64,000 bases of DNA from Pseudomonas sp. AN-1 (lineage in GTDB: Bacteria > Pseudomonadota > Gammaproteobacteria > Pseudomonadales > Pseudomonadaceae): the NCBI RefSeq assembly GCF_034057115.1, contig NZ_CP139195.1:1240001-1304000 (forward strand), read 5' to 3'. Positions within the stretch are counted from its first letter, which is position 1. Each line of letters begins with the position of its first letter. The notes beneath the pieces were generated by a model. The model was not told the DNA's origin. It did no database searches and saw only the letters and a list, made by a program, of their open reading frames with translations. Below, piece by piece: positions 60,182-64,000 of this stretch. A program made the position numbers and the translations under genes.

Positions 60182-63100
60182 CCAGCGATCTCTTCAGCAC
60201 CGCCTGCCGCCCCGCACTGCCCGAGCCCCGGCGCGAACGCTGGCAACCCCTGCGGCTGGGACTCGTCGAACTGTTCCACTACGACAGTGAGGAATTCTGG
60301 TTCCACGACGGCCATTTGCTGCTGCGCGGCAATAACGGCACCGGCAAGTCCAAGGTGTTGTCGCTGACCTTGCCGCTGCTGCTGGACGCGCAACTGCGTC
60401 CGTCCCGTGTCGAGCCCGATGGCGACAGCGGCAAGAAGATGGCCTGGAACCTCCTGCTGGGCACCTATCCCCGCCGTATCGGCTACAGCTGGATCGAGTT
60501 CGGCCGGCGCGACCGTGATGGCCGCCCCCGCTACCTGACCCTGGGGGTCGGCTTGTCGGCAGTCGATGGACGAGCGCAGGTGGACGGCTGGTTCTTCATC
60601 ATCGAAGGCGACGGCACGACGGCGGACTCTCGTATCGGCGAGGACCTGTGGCTGACCACCGCCGAACGGCATGTCCTCACTCGCGAACGCCTGCGCGATG
60701 CACTTGCAGGGCGAGGGCAGCTGTTCGAAAACCATCAGCTCTATCGCCGCGCCGTGGACGAACGCCTGTTCCAGCTGGGCACACGGCGTTATGACGCACT
60801 GATGGATACGCTGATCCAGCTACGCCAGCCGCAGCTGTCGAAGAAACCCGACGAGACCGGCCTGTCCAACGCATTGAGCGAGTCACTGCCTCCGCTGCCC
60901 GCCGAACTGCTGGGCGATGTGGCCGAGGCGCTCAACCAGCTGGAAGAGGATCGCATCCAGCTCGAAGAGGCTCGCCGGCTGGAGCAGACCGTCACCCAGT
61001 TCGAACAGCGCTACCGCACCTACGCCGGCATGCTGGCAAGACGCCAGGCACGCGAACTGCGCCAGGCCCAGACCGCATTCGACAACGCCAGCGAGGCACG
61101 CAACCGGGCGCAGGACGAGCTCACCAAGGCGCAGGGCGATCAACATGACGCCAATCTGGCATATCAAGCTGCAAAGCTGGCGTATTCGGCCGCGGATGAG
61201 AAGGTGGATACGCTGCAGAGCGACCCCACCAACCAGGACGCCAACCGTCTCGCCCAGGAACAGGAACATGCCACCGAGCGGCTACGTGCGGCCCACGCGG
61301 CGGCCCGCCAGCGCGACGAAGCCCAGCGCAAGCTGAACAACGAAACCGAACTTGGACGGCAACGGAGCGCCCAGGCCAACCAGGCTCGCGATGAGCTGGA
61401 AAGGGCGCGTACCCGCACGCGGGACAGCGCCGAGGCGATCGCCCTGGCCGCAGACATTGCGAACAACCCTCTGCTCCACCTTGAAGTCGAGGCGCTGGCA
61501 GCCCACCCGCAGGAGCATCGGGCAGCCGGGGAGGCTCTGCGCAGCCTGGTGACTCGTCGACGCCAGGACATCGCCCATCTGCAGCGGCGCCATGCCGAGG
61601 TCGGCCAGCGCCGAGCGGTACTGGCGAGCAAGCAGGAAAACCTGCGGATCGTCAGCGACGAACTGGACGCCGCGCTGGCGCAACGCGAGCAGGCCGACCG
61701 ACAGGCCGAACAGCAGGGCAGCGCATTGCTCGAGGCCTGGTCCGCGCACTGCGCTCAGCTCGCACAACTGCGCTTCGAGACAGAGCAACCCTTGCTCCGA
61801 CTGGCCGAGTGGGTGGCCCGTCCGGAAGGCGAAAACCCGGCACAAACGGCACTGGACAGCACCTGGCAGACGGCGCTGCGGCGATACGCAGCACGACAGG
61901 CCGAGCTGGATGCCAGGTCCGCGACCTTGCTCCAACAGCTCAGCGATATCGAGGAGGAGATCGCCCGCCTGACCGCCGGCGAGGATGCGCTGCCTCCCGA
62001 GCCTCCCACCCGGGCCGGCGCCGTGCGCCTGCAGCGGCAGGGCGCACCGCTCTGGCGCCTGGTGGATTTTCACCCGTCGCTGAGCAGCGCAGAGCGTGCC
62101 GGACTGGAAGCCGCTCTGGAGGCCAGCGGCCTGCTCGATGCCTGGCTGTCGCCGGATGGCGCACTGAACGACAAGGACGGCGCGCCCCTGCTGGATTCCA
62201 GTTGGTGCCAGCGCAGGCCGTTGAACGCTGCCAACCTGAACGACGCGCTGGTTCCCGCGCTGCCCGAGGCCTGCCCGATCACGGATGCGACCCTGAGTGC
62301 AGTGCTGGCGGCAGTGGCTTATGGTGCAGAGGAGCCAGCCGGTGCCGAGGCCTGGCTATCGCCGGATGGCCGCTATCGTCTGGGGCCGCTGGCCGGGGCC
62401 TGGACAAAGCCCGAGGCGAACTACATCGGCCGCCGCGCACGGGAGCTGGCCCGGCAGCGCCGGCTGGAGACGCTCGCCACCTTCCTGGCCGAGCTCGATG
62501 TGACCCAAGCACAGCTCGCACGGCAGTACGAGACGCTGGCAGCCGAGCGCAACCAGGCCGAACGCGAAAGACAGACAGCACCGTCCGAGCGGCCGTTGCA
62601 CGAGGCGATTGCCGCCGCCCTGCAGGCCGGCCGTGCTGCCGAACAGGCCCGACAGCGTCTGCTCCTGGCCAAGAGGCTCAGCCAGGAAGCCGAAGATGCC
62701 TTGCAAGCCGCGCACGAGCAGTTGCTGGGCGACGCGGCCGACCTGCGTCTGCCGTCCGAAGCCGAGCAGCTACCGGCCACCGAAGCGGCCCTGGATCTCT
62801 TCGACAAGGCCCAGGCGCACCTGCTGGAGGCGGCGCGCGAATGGCAGCGCGCCCGGCCCGATCAGCTCCTCCAGCAACAACGCGAAGACGAGGCGCGCCT
62901 GGCGCTGGAGCAGGCCGAGGAAGCCCTGGTGCTCGCCGAGGAGCAGGCCGAACAGGCCCGGGTCCGCTTCGAGACGCTACGCCAGTCGGTTGGCCAGCAG
63001 GTGCAAGAATTGCAGGGCAAACTGGCCGCCGCGCGCGCCGAACGCAGGCAGGCCGAGCAGGACGTCGAGATGCGCCGCGAGGCGCTGGGCAAAGCAGACA

Positions 63101-64000
63101 ACCGGCTGGCCGTAGCCCAGGCGCACGCCGAACGGGCCGAGCAGGCCCTTGGCGAGCGTAGCGACGCGCGCGCCACGTCCGTCGATCGACTTCGCCACTT
63201 TAGCGCCAGCGGCCTGCTGGCGGCGGCGTTGCCCGACCTGGAGCTGCCCGAACACTGGAGCATCGACCCGGCACTGAACCTGGCCCGACGCATCGAGCAG
63301 GCTCTGACTCACATCAGCGATGACGAGACCACCTGGGGCCGGGTCCAGAAACAGATCGCCGAAGACCTGAGCGAACTGCAGCGCGGGCTGAGCGCCCTGA
63401 ACCATCAGGCCATCGCGGAACCCAACGATTGGGGCATCACCGTCACCATCCAGTACCAGAACCGCGCCGAGCGCCCCGATACGCTTGCGCTGCTGCTGAC
63501 CGAGGACATCGCCCAGCGCAGCGAACTGCTGACGGCGCGCGAGCGCGAAGTGCTGGAAAACCACCTCCAGGCGGAAATCGCCGCCGAACTCCAGCGCCTG
63601 ATGCGGGCTGCCGACGACCGCGTCAAGGCGATAAACCACGAACTGCACAAACGCCCGACCACCACGGGTGTCCGCTACCGCCTGCTATGGGAGCCGCTAT
63701 CCACCGAGGAAGGCGCCCCGGCCGGCCTGGCGGCCGCTCGCCAGAGCCTGCTCAATACCAGCGCCGACCTGTGGTCGACCGAGGACCGGCGCACGGTAGG
63801 CATGATGCTGCAGCAGCAGATCGCCGCCGAACGCGCCCAGGCCGATGCCGATAGCGCCGGCAGAAGCCTGCTCGACCAGCTCGCCAACGCGCTGGACTAC
63901 CGCTACTGGCACCGCTTCCGCATCCAGCGCCAGCAGGACGGCCAGTGGCGCAAGCTGTCCGGCCCGGCCTCCAGTGGCGAACGCGCACTGGGTCTTACCG
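60178..64000 (+). CDS. jetC: Wadjet-type SMC/SbcC-like ATPase JetC, 5' part (cut by window edge)
   Basis: The frame is open from ATG 60178 to the end of the window (1274 codons seen). Walker A is GNNGTGKS at residues 51-58. A long Glu/Gln/Ala/Arg coiled-coil arm spans roughly 260-1180, with a hinge-like globular interruption near 620-760. An ABC-signature-like LSGPASSGERALGL lies at the very end of the window, so Walker B and the stop are outside. This matches the TIGR02680 type of SMC-like ATPase, which extrudes plasmid DNA for cleavage by JetD. The start overlaps the jetB stop. Confidence 0.85.
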   Translation, partial: MTSDLFSTACRPALPEPRRERWQPLRLGLVELFHYDSEEFWFHDGHLLLRGNNGTGKSKVLSLTLPLLLDAQLRPSRVEPDGDSGKKMAWNLLLGTYPRRIGYSWIEFGRRDRDGRPRYLTLGVGLSAVDGRAQVDGWFFIIEGDGTTADSRIGEDLWLTTAERHVLTRERLRDALAGRGQLFENHQLYRRAVDERLFQLGTRRYDALMDTLIQLRQPQLSKKPDETGLSNALSESLPPLPAELLGDVAEALNQLEEDRIQLEEARRLEQTVTQFEQRYRTYAGMLARRQARELRQAQTAFDNASEARNRAQDELTKAQGDQHDANLAYQAAKLAYSAADEKVDTLQSDPTNQDANRLAQEQEHATERLRAAHAAARQRDEAQRKLNNETELGRQRSAQANQARDELERARTRTRDSAEAIALAADIANNPLLHLEVEALAAHPQEHRAAGEALRSLVTRRRQDIAHLQRRHAEVGQRRAVLASKQENLRIVSDELDAALAQREQADRQAEQQGSALLEAWSAHCAQLAQLRFETEQPLLRLAEWVARPEGENPAQTALDSTWQTALRRYAARQAELDARSATLLQQLSDIEEEIARLTAGEDALPPEPPTRAGAVRLQRQGAPLWRLVDFHPSLSSAERAGLEAALEASGLLDAWLSPDGALNDKDGAPLLDSSWCQRRPLNAANLNDALVPALPEACPITDATLSAVLAAVAYGAEEPAGAEAWLSPDGRYRLGPLAGAWTKPEANYIGRRARELARQRRLETLATFLAELDVTQAQLARQYETLAAERNQAERERQTAPSERPLHEAIAAALQAGRAAEQARQRLLLAKRLSQEAEDALQAAHEQLLGDAADLRLPSEAEQLPATEAALDLFDKAQAHLLEAAREWQRARPDQLLQQQREDEARLALEQAEEALVLAEEQAEQARVRFETLRQSVGQQVQELQGKLAAARAERRQAEQDVEMRREALGKADNRLAVAQAHAERAEQALGERSDARATSVDRLRHFSASGLLAAALPDLELPEHWSIDPALNLARRIEQALTHISDDETTWGRVQKQIAEDLSELQRGLSALNHQAIAEPNDWGITVTIQYQNRAERPDTLALLLTEDIAQRSELLTAREREVLENHLQAEIAAELQRLMRAADDRVKAINHELHKRPTTTGVRYRLLWEPLSTEEGAPAGLAAARQSLLNTSADLWSTEDRRTVGMMLQQQIAAERAQADADSAGRSLLDQLANALDYRYWHRFRIQRQQDGQWRKLSGPASSGERALGLT

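Noticed and set aside
1-64000. CRISPR arrays, insertion sequences, tRNA genes or attachment sites
   Set aside because: No regularly spaced repeats, transposase-like proteins, terminal inverted repeats or tRNA-like folds were recognised. Island boundaries at about 31.3 kb and 51.8 kb rest on gene content only.

Overview
The window looks like a chromosomal segment of a GC-rich gammaproteobacterium of the Pseudomonadaceae. GabD, GabT and PatD read as typical Pseudomonas-type proteins. The flagellar locus is headed by flhDC, not by fleQ, which fits an Azotobacter-like member of the family. The genus is an inference. No rRNA, tRNA, insertion sequence or CRISPR array was seen.

Region 1 (1-31.3 kb) is a nearly continuous flagellar locus. 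On the minus strand: motB (cut by the window edge), motA, flhC, flhD, an FlhB-C-terminal-like gene, a second FliK-like gene, fliT, fliS, fliD and fliE. On the plus strand: fliFGHIJKLMNOPQR. On the minus strand again: flgLKJIHGFEDCB. On the plus strand: flgA, flgM, flgN and a chemoreceptor gene. Four near-identical sigma-28 (FliA) promoters (TCAAGT or TAAAGT, 13 nt, GCCGATAN) precede motA, fliD, flgK and flgM. An Anr/FNR-type box lies upstream of flhDC. Flagellin, flhA, full-length flhB and fliA are not in the window.

Region 2 (31.3-51.8 kb) is an amine catabolic island. It carries a GntR/FadR regulator with a cytosolic Cache-domain protein, a glutamine-synthetase-like gamma-glutamylamide ligase with a leaderless substrate-binding-like protein, two class I glutamine-amidotransferase-type hydrolases, a PuuC-like aldehyde dehydrogenase, a cytochrome P450 with NADPH reductase and flavodoxin, the GABA route patD-gabT-gabD, and a heme-dependent oxidative N-demethylase of the DUF3445 type (dmmCBA) with an MFS transporter and a putative porin. 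A shared palindromic operator (AAGATATG-GTTT-CATATCTT and variants) overlaps the predicted core promoters in both divergent intergenic regions. A fifth copy lies in front of a 31-codon ORF near 31.6 kb. The likely logic is oxidation and/or gamma-glutamylation of a secondary, cyclic or N-methylated amine, delivered through 4-aminobutyraldehyde and GABA to succinate.

Region 3 (51.8-64 kb) looks like a defence island. It holds an ADP-ribosylglycohydrolase divergent from a 741-residue protein of unknown function and a WYL-domain regulator, a doubly truncated prokaryotic viperin remnant, and an operon jetA-jetB-jetC (cut by the window edge) of a Wadjet-type SMC plasmid-defence system of the DUF2397/DUF2398/SbcC-like kind.
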